A program made the translations under genes and the position numbers. 64,000 nt of DNA from Calycina herbarum (Eukaryota > Ascomycota > Leotiomycetes > Helotiales > Pezizellaceae). This document shows positions 45,136 through 55,346 of this stretch, piece after piece. The stretch lies in assembly GCA_001414485.1 (NCBI GenBank), contig LLEY01000022.1:310001-374000 (forward strand), written 5' to 3'. The first letter of the stretch is position 1; each line of letters starts with the position of its first letter. Under the pieces are notes generated by a model, which ran no database searches, was not told the DNA's origin, and was given only the letters and a program-made list of their open reading frames with translations.

Positions 45136-46464
45136 AGAGTTGGGGCCACAGCTAGTGGGCCCCCTAAGCGAACCCTACCAAATCAACACTTATTACTTAA
45201 AAATCATTTATAATTCTAACTTCAAGTCTTTTGCTCTAAAACCTATATATATTATTAATAAATAGTTGCTAATCCTTTTACTTCAATAACATCTTCTAAC
45301 TTACAAGTCAACCGCTTAGTATATCGTCTATAATCACGTGGATCTACTAAATCCCAAAGACTTTAGATCTCCTTGATTAACTCGTCCTTAGAAGTCGGTA
45401 CAGAGGGCAACTTCTTTAACTCTTCTTTCATCCACCGCCAGACCTTCTCAGTTACGTTTAAATCAGGTGAAGGAGGCCAGTTAAAGCAGCGGATATTATG
45501 TTGGAGCTTAGCTAAGCGAGCATGTCCCTTATGCACCTTTGAACCGTCCTCCATAAAGATATAGTCGGTACCGAGCTTGTCAAATAAGGGAAAGATAACT
45601 GGCTCGAGAACTTGATCCCTATAGGCGCGAGAATTCACCCCTCTATAGCCTTGTTCCTTCTCTAAGAAGACAAGAGGAGACTTATAATCCCAGCCGATCG
45701 CACCCCAAATCATAACCGACACTCTCCCTGATCGATATGTCGACCTAATACAGTCCGGACACCTCTTTTCGTCTACACGCCGTGTTACCCAGACCCTCCC
45801 ACTCTTTCTAAGCTCAAATATACACTCGTCCGACTATATAACCTTCCCCCAGTCCCCCTTTTGCCTATGAGTAGCTGCCCAGTCCGATGTCCCCTACCAG
45901 CGGTGCGCATATGTAAAAGCAAGACGTTTCTTTGCTTGGAGTCGGCTAATAAAGGGTCGAGGGCACGTAATACATCGTCGGTAGCCAGCGCGGCGAAGTT
46001 CTCGTCGAATTGTACGGGCAGAAGCAGGTAGGTTAAGAGCGTTTTTAACTTGCGTAAAAGACATGCGACGAGTAGTGTAATTTTGGGATATAAACCGAAG
46101 GATTTGGCGTATATGCCGCTTAGATAGTAATCTCTTTTGATATTGCTTCCCTTTACGCGTGGTTCGGCTTGAATTGGTCTTACAGATCCTCTGCGCGGTG
46201 GATTTGGGTACCCCTAATTCCTTAAAGATCGCATTCTAGGATTTTCCATCTGCTCGCGCTTGGCGTACTCTGGCGCGCTTTGGTGTAGACCAATTCTGGC
46301 CAGGTTCGTGTGCAGAAGAGGGGGAGAGGATTCGGTCTGCCATTTTTAATTTGGAGAGTTTTGGTTGAAAGGTTGAATTATGGTAGGTTTTTGAAAAGGG
46401 AGTGTCGGAAATTAAGGTGGGGGTCATCTCGCTTAGGGGGCCCACTAGCTGTGGCCCCAACTCT
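45136..46464 (-). mobile_element. Tc1/mariner DNA transposon with perfect 36-bp terminal inverted repeats
   Basis: Inverted repeats at 45136-45171 and 46429-46464 are identical over 36 bp (agagttggggccacagctag...). TA dinucleotides flank both ends (45134-45135 and 46465-46466). The 1329-bp element carries one transposase frame on the minus strand. The perfect inverted repeats indicate a fairly recent arrival compared with the block at the left of the window, although the transposase carries three in-frame stops. Confidence 0.95.
45363..46343 (-). pseudogene. Tc1/mariner transposase with three in-frame TAG codons
   Basis: The frame starts at ATG 46343 (MADRILSPSSAHEPG) and runs 327 codons to the stop at 45363, interrupted only by TAG at 46238-46236, 45896-45894 and 45836-45834. 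The N-terminal helix-turn-helix region contains 'GVPKSTAQRICK' and 'ARTIRRELRRAGYRR'. Catalytic motifs are 'SDECIF' (first Asp; family W-SDE), 'IFMEDGSKVHKGHAR' (second Asp) and 'WPPSPDLNVTEKVW' (third acid Glu, 32 residues after the second Asp). Each TAG lies where relatives have Trp, most clearly just before SDE. TGG to TAG is the change expected from CpA-to-TpA mutation on the other strand. Not functional as it stands. Confidence 0.9.
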
Positions 46465-46845
46465 TAGGTAACCTACGAATTGCGCGAACCTCTGTCGTGG
46501 CTATTGGTAGGTGACCTGCAAATAGCACGACTTTGTATTCCTAGGTAACCTACCAATTGCAGCAACGCGACCAAAGAATTCTCAACTCAAAGTTATTCAT
46601 TAACACAGAACCCAAAATGGGGACTTGGGGGTATCATATGTAAAATTAGAATTAAGCCATCTATCGTTTATCTCTACATGGACGGAACACTCTCTCGCTG
46701 TGTATATGAACAGTCCGTCTTCATCCATCCCTGAACTCCATCGCTGAAATGAAAATGAAGAAACCCTCTAATTAAACCCCCCCCCACACGCTTCTCTTGT
46801 ACTCTCAGGTCCATTCCATCTTCCAGTTCTGTACTTCGAATGCAA
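46465..46845. other. Intergenic region with repeated 'taggtaacctac' motifs
   Basis: Right of the Tc1/mariner element the sequence has 'taggtaacctacgaattgc' (46,465 on) and 'taggtaacctaccaattgc' (about 46,542 on), plus a diverged 'taggtgacctgcaaat' between them, suggesting a decayed tandem repeat of about 40-77 bp. No gene seen. Confidence 0.45.
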
Positions 46846-49800
46846 TCATCTAATCTCAACCGGCGTATCGTATTTCTCCACCACCTGCCCCTTATCTACC
46901 ACAGCTCCATCCTCCACCACCCCGCGTCTCAAATCCTTCTCGACATTCTTCTTCTGCTTCCCCGCCAACTCACTCTGTCTCCTCTTCTCCTTAAAAACAC
47001 CATCAAGTCCCTCTCCCTTGCTCCTCGCCTCAAGCACCTTCTCCGCCATCTCCACATTCTCAAAACCCCCATTCTCTCTCCACAACTTCCTCTCCTTCCT
47101 GGTCTTAACCCGTCCCAACAGTCCCCCCTTCTCTCGTTCTTGATCCATATACTCCCAAACATCCTTCACGACACTCCACCCATGACAGACCTTCTCAATG
47201 GCTTCCTTAGCTTCATCGGGGTTGAGAGCTTGGATATCGCGTTGTCCCTGGACAATCTGTGCCTTGCGGATAAAATGTGTAGGTTGTCTACCCTTCAAAA
47301 GTTCCTTATGTGCGCCCTTGAGGGTGTAGGCGAAGGGGCCAAAGATAGCTGCGAGGTCTTTAAGTACGAACCCCGTCAGTCCCATGCCGACGCCCTTGAC
47401 GAATCCGATGGGTCCGTTGTCGCGGGCTCCACGGTAAGGTTGCACTACTACGCCTGTGACACCGTCGTATATTCCGTAGCGGAATTCTTCGCCTGCGGCT
47501 TTGAGACCGGATTTCATGCCTGTGATTCGGGTTGGTCTGCAAAGTATAAAGTTAGCTCTTGTAATAATCAAACTGGAGGGGAGATGGCTTGCCGTCTCAC
47601 AGTGGTATCTCCATAAAGTCGTGGAGCGTTGTGGAATCCTTGCGCAACAGCTAGAGATAGATCCATTGGCATACGAGCCATTGCCTCAGCAGCCTCACCA
47701 AGTCCTTTACCAACATCTTTCGTCATGTCCTCGGCGATAGTGTCGTTAGGATCCGCTGACATGGCTGACTGTCTGTCTTCAGGGATGTTGTATTCGAAGC
47801 CATGTTCGTGTTCTATTCGTTCATCCCGGGCAGCCTTGTCTTTTGCTTGTTGTTGCAGTGACAATGGTTCTCCCGTTGATGTGTGCTTGCTCATACTAGA
47901 GTGATGGATCGTGGTTCCTTCACTTGTATTCTGCCTCCCATGTCCGGGGTTTTTAGTGTCGCCCTTATCTGCTGCACCATCTGTGGGTTGTTCAACTGCC
48001 TCAAATGACTTTTCTGCAATGCCTTCGGTTTGATGGCCATCGACTGCTTTGCCAGATTCCTTCTTGGGCTCTGCAATTGTATCTCTCCCATTTCCACTTC
48101 GTTTTGCTTCTACTGCCTCGGACTTCTTTCTTTTTCTCTCATCATGCATCGCCCGCTTTTTTGCAGTTCTTGCTAATCGAAATGGCACACTGCCAATACC
48201 ACTCGCCATTCCAGTAACAGTCCCCATAAGCGCAGTGGCACCTCCAGTCAAAGGCTCTCCAGGACCCTCAAAATCATTCCACTCATTGTGACGAATGAGT
48301 CGAAGTTGTTTCCAATGAATCTTCTTGCGTTCGACCAGAAGCTCAGCAGCAAGCGCACTAAGTCGCAGATTCGTATTCTTGAGTATCCACACAGCCACTC
48401 TATCTTCCAAAATGGAACATCGCATCGAACGCTCGCCCCGTAGAACAAGACTTCGATGGAAAGAAGTGACCGCATTCTTGGCACCGTCACCCTCGGCCTC
48501 GATCTTCTTCGCAATCTTCTCCGCCTCCGCTTTCGCCTCATCAGTCAAACAGTACTTGATACCTTCAGCTAATTTGTCTGCAGATAAGTTTTTGTAAGGA
48601 ATTGGTTCAGCTCCAGCACCCGCCTTTCCAATCATAGATCCCCAAAATTGTTGATCTCCAAAGAATGGAACGACCATTGTTGGCTTGCCGCATTTCAACC
48701 CGATAGCAGTAGTTCCAGCACCACCATGGTGTACCACAGCACTAACTCTCGGGAAAAGCCAGTCGTGAGGTGTGTTTTCTAGCATGTAAATATTATCGGG
48801 TGTATTATCGTCGTCTCCAAGTCCACCCCATCCCTTCGATACCAAAGCTCGTACTCCTGCTTTTTTGACTGCTTCGAATATCATCGCTGTGAACTTATCG
48901 GGATCATCAACGACGATGGACCCGAAACCGATATAAACGGGAGGTTCCCCGGCATCCAAGAATTTGACCAAGTCTTCCGGGGGTTTGAATTTCGAAGCGA
49001 GATCTAGGAAGACGAAGCCGGCAATATCGATTTCCGCTCCCCAATCTGGTGGTTTCGGAATAAGTCCTGGAGACCAGAGGTATGTATAGGGGACTTTCAT
49101 TCGATATAGTTGACCAGGAGCCCATAATGTGGAAACGGGTTCGAGACCCAAAGTCTTGACACGGAAGGAGTTGATAAGATCACCAAGACTATGAAAGTTA
49201 GTATATCCAAATACGAAGGAACATATGCGCGACTTACCCTTGCCAAGTCATCATTTCTACCAATGGATACGACATGAAGTTTGCGTATCCAGGATCAACA
49301 TTCGTCTTCTTGATATTGGCCAGCGGATGAGGAAAAGATTGCGTTGGGGTATATGGGAATGTAAACATAAGGTGCAATGGTATTCCAAGTCGTTCAGCAC
49401 AGTGTATATGAGCAAAAGATGGAGGGTTGGCGATAATAGCATCTGCTACAAAAGGTGCTTTGGCGCCCATCATCTTGAGGTTATGTGTATCCTTCTCATC
49501 ATCAGTAGCATTGATACAAGCGCGCCAGAATCCCTCAAACATTTCTGCCATTTGCCCTCGTCGTCTGCCAACCTCTCCCTTCTTGAGAGTTTCCATGGTA
49601 GGAATCATACCGGGATTCTTGACCATGAATGCCATTAATTCCGCAGGATCGCCACCAACAGAGAAAAACTCGAGACCAATATCACGTTCCACGAAATCTT
49701 TAAATGCAGGATGTGTAGCAATTCTGACTCGGTGTCCATATTCTTGTAAATTCTTGCCCAATTTCAAAAATGGTTGTATATCGCCCCTACTCCCAATAAC

Positions 49801-50424
49801 CATCACCACAATATTGAGCTTCGGTCGCGGTAAATCGGATTCGATCGTAGTCGACGATGAGGAATGTGAAATATCGGGCTTCTCCTGCTTGTTCCCACCA
49901 TCCATATTCTTGAGAAATGTAGCACCCAATGCCTTTGCCAAATATCCATGATCATTCGTTTCGTTGACACTTATATTCAGCCGTCCATCCCTCCTCGAAA
50001 CCTTCCCCTTCGTCTTGAAATCATCGTTCCCAACATTGAACTTGTTAAAATGGCCATTGCCAGATCTCTTATCGTGACCCTGCTGTTTACTCTTTGCCTG
50101 CTTCTTTGGTACCACGACCTCATCTTCGGAGGAGGAGGAGGAGCTCGAGGAAGAGGAGTCGTCGCCCGGGTTATACCAAAGGGCGGCGTTTAGCGCAGGG
50201 ACGTTCGTTGCATGTCGAGCAAGAACAGATGGTGGGACGGAATCTCGATATGCTGGTTTGGGTCTTTCGGTTTGCCAGTTTCGCGATACAGCAGGTCTTG
50301 CGCTGTCGGTGGGTAGTTCATCTTTCTCCTTGGGGTTCGATAGAGGAAGGGGATCACTCGGACTAGGTTTGACCTGAGGAATTATTGGATCGCTACCACG
50401 TCTGGTCGCAGAATCAACAACCAT
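46846..50424 (-). CDS. Sterol 3-beta-glucosyltransferase-like protein (GT1 family)
   Basis: Exons 50424-49238, 49188-47593 and 47536-46846 give 1157 residues. The first intron is GT-AG (49 nt); the second (56 nt, 47592-47537) uses a GC donor (gcaagc) with branch ctaac and is the only junction that keeps the frame. The N-terminal 200 residues are disordered with a ten-Ser run and acidic patch. The UDP-glucosyltransferase part has 'VVMVIGSRGDIQPFLKLGKNLQEYGHRVRIATHPAF', 'MFTFPYTPTQSFPHPLA', 'VYIGFGSIVVDDP' and the donor-site 'HHGGAGTTAIGLKCGKPTMVVPFFGDQQFWG'. A long charged linker and a conserved C-terminal part ('YGIYDGVTGVVVQPYRGARDNGPIGFVKGVG') follow, as in other Pezizomycotina paralogues. 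It lacks the GRAM/PH module of Atg26. It transfers glucose from UDP-glucose to membrane sterols (family knowledge). Frame intact. Confidence 0.92.
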
Positions 50425-51206
50425 GGTGGCCTTGGAGAGGTTGTAGCTTAGGTTTAGGACGAGGTGAGGTGCATCGCGCTTCAGGTGGGTGAGGAGGAGA
50501 AAATATGAAGCTCAAGTGGTACGGAAGAAAAGAATTGGTGGTTGTTGTTTTCGTTACTGAGCATGGCGCATGGCAATTTAGAAAGCCGATACACAGCACA
50601 CGTCATAGCTTCAAGGGATACTTGTATGGCGGCGGAGCAAGCGCTCCGGCCACTGAAAAACGAGCCGACCTTGAGACGGGCCGCCCCGGTTTCGATTCAG
50701 GGCTAGATGCTGTGTTGTGTGTTGGCCTGCTGTGCCTGAAACACAACTACCGGGAATAAATCAAGGAAGAATCAAACTCCAACACAATTTAATTTGTTAC
50801 CATTCTTACTTCTATATCGCGAACATACACCAGTACCAGGCAATACAACACCGCGAGATGAAGTAAATGATCACAAAGACGCACAACTCAACACGATCTG
50901 CCCAGAAATCCAGCGCACGAACGGAATTCTGCCACACACTCGTTAGGAATGCCATCGAGGTGTGTGTATTTATTTGTATGCGCATTTCGATAGCGTTAGT
51001 TCTATATCCCTTTTGATGACCCCGATGGAGTAAAAACAGTTCTTCTGTGTCTAGAAATATATCTTACCACCGCCACTCACTCACTCTAGGTACCTTCAAA
51101 CCCCTCTTCCCACTCCACCATCGCCATTATCCCATATATCTCTACTACAATACAATATACAATAACAATGTTAGTATCAACTTTCCCTCCGATAATCATT
51201 ATCCCT
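50425..51206. other. Intergenic region
   Basis: Promoter and leader of the glucosyltransferase gene and 3' region of the next gene. A plus-strand frame at 50505-50759 has no features. Nothing further. Confidence 0.5.
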
Positions 51207-53211
51207 TCATCGGAGATTCGCCCTCCAATCCTCACGCTCAGGAGTGTTATTAAGATCCCTCTCATTATTCCGCCCATCCCTCGATCCCCAAAGTCTCACC
51301 TCAGCGTTATCAAATTGAACCCCATCAACCCAGCTTTGCTCATCATCCCCGTTCTCTCTACCTCCGTAGAGTCCTAGGAATCCACTACTTGTCAATCCAG
51401 TTGGAGATGGAGTGCGATCCGGTACCCGTCTCCTTCGCGACGGGGTTACAGGTGCTCGCTCAACAGGTTCATCGGTTCCATCATTGTTGGTGATAAATTG
51501 TCGGGATGTTGACCTCGATGCTCCACCAACTGGAGCCGTCCATGCTGGGTGGAATCGTGAGCGATGTCTGGCTTCTGGGAGATGGTCTGGAGTCTGAGGT
51601 TGAGCGGCGGGTGATAGATCATCATTATATACTCGATAATCGCGAGGTGTATGTGACTGGCTACCCCTAGCAGAGGCGGGACGCTCTCTTCGTGGAGTTG
51701 GCGAAGCGGAGGATGGCGAAGAATGAGAGTGCCTTGCCGATGAAGGACTTCGGTTCAAGGGGGAATGAGATCTAACAGTGGCTACTATGCGTGATATAAA
51801 GCCAGTTGGCGTGATAATGCGACTAGACTGAGATTCGTGAGCGGCGATTCTTTCAATGTCCGAAGGTAACCTACCTGGTTGGTTGGGGATACTTCTCTGC
51901 TGGTCATTAGACTCGGACTTGGGCTTGGCGATCGCTCTTCGCTATGAGTGTTAACAAATGTGGAGGAATCGGCTCTAAGTGGACTCGTGCGAGGGTGTTG
52001 AAGACTAAATACTGTTCTAGGAAGAGTTCCAGTGTTCGACGCATTGCGTGGAGAAGACGAGAATGGAGGCGGCAAGGTAAGAATGGAGGATGAAGGTTCA
52101 TCGTCGTCATTTTCATCATCACCCTCCTCGTCCTCTTCATCCTTGTCCTCGTCCTCGTCGTCGCTTTGGGTCAATGCAGGCGAAGAGAAGATAAATTCGC
52201 TGTGGCGGCTACGCTGGGGCATTGGCCCGAAATTGGCTTCCTGTGTGGTGGTAGCTATATCATATCCGGTTCTATTCGGCGCTGTGAGAGAGCTACCCAA
52301 CGAGCTTCCGCGCAACTCTTCGTGCAGAGACACCTCATCAGATGGCCTTGACGTACTCTGTTCAGTAGAACCGGACGTGGTCCGCTCTTGTTCATACGCA
52401 GCACTTGATCTCTCCGATTCATCAAAAGAAAAGCTATTTGTCTGATGGCGCAAGGTTCGAGGACTCCGTCCCCCACGTCTAGCAGGTCTTCGTGCAGGCT
52501 CCGAGAAAAGAATTCCAGGTGTGCCAAGAGTAGCAACTCGGGACATGACGCGAGGAGTAAGTGCGCATGTTGGGCGACGTTCAGGTGAGGCGGACACATT
52601 TTGGGCAAGGTAAAGAGGCGATCTCGGTAGTGGGACTCGAAATCGACTTAGATGTCGTTCTGTCGGCTGGGGTGTCGAGGCATCATCTGGATCTGGGGCT
52701 GCTTTCATTAACAGACATACAAACGTCTTTCCTCGTGACTCTTACCAAATGGCGAAGATCTGTGGGAAGATGTACTATTTCCAGGACTTTCAATAAATCC
52801 ACCATAGTGGAAATCATCTTCTTTGACTGGCGACCGTGGTGTTGATTGGGAGTCTTCGTTTTCAGGAGAAATATTCCTCTCAACCGACACATATCCATGT
52901 TCATCCGAACTTGCTTTCTCTCCTTTCTTCGGCGATGGGGGCGGAGATGCTAAATTCACAAAGGACTCAGGAGATTTGGGCATTTTGCTCTTCTTGGGAC
53001 TAGATGCCATGGTCTGCTTTTTTCGAGGCGATGGTTGTCGCCTGATCGTTACACCTTTCAATTCGTGAACCATTTCGGAGCCTTGTGTGTTGGAAGAGTT
53101 GATAGACAATCTGTCGAAGTAGGCTTCGACTGTTTTTTGGCGTGAGCGTTTGTCAAAGTCTCGAAGATCGCTTTGTCCAAGGGCAATTAGTGTTGGTGGG
53201 AGCCGGATCAT
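51207..53211 (-). CDS. Disordered SP/TP-rich protein of unknown function
   Basis: Exons 53211-52746, 52698-51871 and 51781-51207 give about 622 residues; the last acceptor could be three bases upstream (51784). The start is ATG 53211 (MIRLPPTLIALGQSDLRDFDKRSRQ); an in-frame ATG at 53352 is possible but adds an unlike segment. Only the first 60 residues look ordered. The rest is rich in Ser, Pro and Arg with very many SP/TP sites ('SPRKKQTMASSPKKSKMPKSPES', 'SPTNQV', 'PLNRSPSS'), an acidic tract near residues 350-375 ('DDEDEDKDEEDEEGDDENDDDE') and basic patches, which suggests a nuclear substrate of cyclin-dependent or MAP kinases. This is inference from composition; I do not recognise the family. 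Confidence 0.75.
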
Positions 53212-53352
53212 GGCTGCATCGTTGAAGATAATTTTGATGAGGAAAGTGTATGCAAAGTTCAGGTTGAAGCATTTGGAGTGAGTTGACCAAGAAAGCTTTT
53301 TTGGTGTCGGAGGTGTCGTCAGTTGATCCGGGATTCTTTTGTAAGTTGACAT

Positions 53353-55346
53353 CTGGACTTTGCTTTTGTGAACGGGCAGGGGCGATGAAGAGGAATCCCG
53401 ACGGGAAAGTCAACTCAAAACCTGACCGAACCCTCCATGGCCCTACCCAGATAGGTAGCGATGAGATCACTTAACCCGTTGGTTTCATTTTTTCTGGCAA
53501 GAGCGATGGAGCGATGACTTCCAGAGTTCCTGAGCAGCAAGCGTGATGCAACCAGGGGCAGCCCGTGACATCCACATGTTCGAACCCCCTCCCAGATTCC
53601 ATACAAAATTGGAAGATAACTGAATAGATGAAACATGGGTATACGATACTTACTTGGACAACTTCGAAGGCGAACAAACTTTACCTACCTGGGCCCTTAG
53701 TTTATGTCTCTAGAAGAAGGGTAGACAAAAAACCATCTATGGGAAACGACCTCAAGTTAAGCAGAATACCGGACTTGACGTCAAAATGGCACAAGGAAAG
53801 CCAACATTTCACGAGGAAGGAGCCAAAACCAAGTGTTGACGAGGAAACGCGTTCGCTCTTTCCCCTGGGAAACAGACTAGCTCAGTTTCTCGACTGTGGC
53901 AGGAGCCCTTGAAGTTGCTTAAGGCTCGCGGTGGACAAACGAAGCGGCAGTGTTCGTACCTGCCTACATAGCTCATTGTTCCAACTACTAGGGTAATTAC
54001 TTTGAATTACCCTACCTAGGTATTTCGAACAATTTAGATAAAAGTTCTAGAACAATCAAGTTAAATTGTTTCAGAAACATGGAACAACAAGCAAGATAGG
54101 CAGGTACGAACCTAATATTTACTGCCGCTTTTCCTGTCCACTGGGAGCAAGGCTCTCTATTCATGAAAGGCAAGTGCGACGAAGAAGGTCCCAAGAACCC
54201 TTACCAGAGTCACTTGGGCAGTACAGCGAGAAGGAAAATATTTGACAAACTCTGAGTTCTCGACTCAAATTACAACCTAACTGAACCGTCAACAAATTTA
54301 GGATACATTACACGCTTTCACCTAGTTGAGGGCTGGGTTTCTCGTTGCTGGAAATTTTGGAAAGACCAAAAATTGTTACTTCTGAGGTTGTAGAAAGAAT
54401 GTGAGAAACACCATATTCAGATAATCTATGAGGTAGGTAAACAGATAAATGAAGCACCGCCAAAGGTTGACCTGAACTTGAAATCATTGATTGGAGCTCA
54501 GGAGGTAAGGTACTGTTCGGACCGCGTCTCTCAAAAGAGAAGAGGACCGACCAGATTCCTGAATCTCTTCGACACCTGCCTAACTTGATAAGTTGGAGCT
54601 AATTTCAAATTCAGATGTCGTTGTTGGGGGAAGGAGCGCAGTGAAGGGTACAAACTGGTCCAACGCCACCATCGGGACACAGCCACACCTCGTGAAGCCC
54701 TCACCCGTTGATTTCACAAGCGTCATATCCACACTTCCAATAGACAATTTGAAATTTGGAATTCATATCTTTCGAGGTTAGTAATTAGTGGCATATTAGG
54801 CTTAGAGTATGACCATCTCCGATCTTTCGCAGGCTAAATCCAAACTTCGATTGGCTGAATGCTCCGCTTGTCTGCCTGATTACCACCACAGGATGCACCG
54901 CATTTTTCTTGCTCCTGCCTGTTTAATATAGGTCGCTTGGTCGTATGTTTTTTTGACAAATTCTTACCATGGTATGTTTCCCCGCGGTCTGGGATGTTGG
55001 GGTAGATTTCCGATGGGGTTGTGGTTTTGGTAAAGCTAATGATTGGCGAGCTGGTATGAAGACTGGGTATAGTTGCAGAACAGGCTGTAGGTGTTGTGCG
55101 ATATACATCTGGGGAAGGAGGAAGAGGAGATGTATACCTTCCCCAACTATGAGTAGCTTGGTCTTGGTGGCTTGAGTCAGCTGATACCGGTTCCTTTTTC
55201 GTATTCTCATCTTTGTCATTCGTTTATAATCTCCGTCATGGGGAAGTGAAGTGGAGTGTTTGTTTAAGCTTAAATGTTTAAATATGTTGAGGTGTCCTCT
55301 TATCTCTCCTCTTCGCTTCCTCGGTTAACACGAAGTCTCCTTCACG
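53353..55346. other. Gene-free region with a foldback element
   Basis: About 2 kb upstream of the GMC oxidoreductase gene and of the disordered-protein gene (they are divergent). Apart from the inverted-repeat element at 53924-54148 no structure is evident. Frames at 53628-53912 and 54593-54781 (plus) and 54923-55219 (minus) lack domains. CT-rich leader-like sequence (cctcttatctctcctcttcgcttcctc) lies at 55,293-55,320 just before the oxidoreductase start. Confidence 0.5.
53924..54148. repeat. Foldback element: ~55-bp imperfect inverted repeat around a short core
   Basis: The left arm (53924 to about 53982) reads gctcgcggtggaca, then aagcggcag, ttcgtacctgcct and attgttcc. The reverse complement of the right arm (54148 to about 54080) has the same blocks in the same order (gctcccagtggaca, aagcggcag, ttcgtacctgcct, ttgttcc) with small indels. 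A short inner palindrome 'gggtaattac...gaattaccc' lies between. It could be a non-autonomous DNA transposon of about 225 bp; possible 3-bp aag duplications flank it, but this is weak. Confidence 0.65.

Noticed and set aside
47568..47600. Frameshift in the sterol glucosyltransferase gene
   Set aside because: A GC-AG intron explains the junction without any frameshift.
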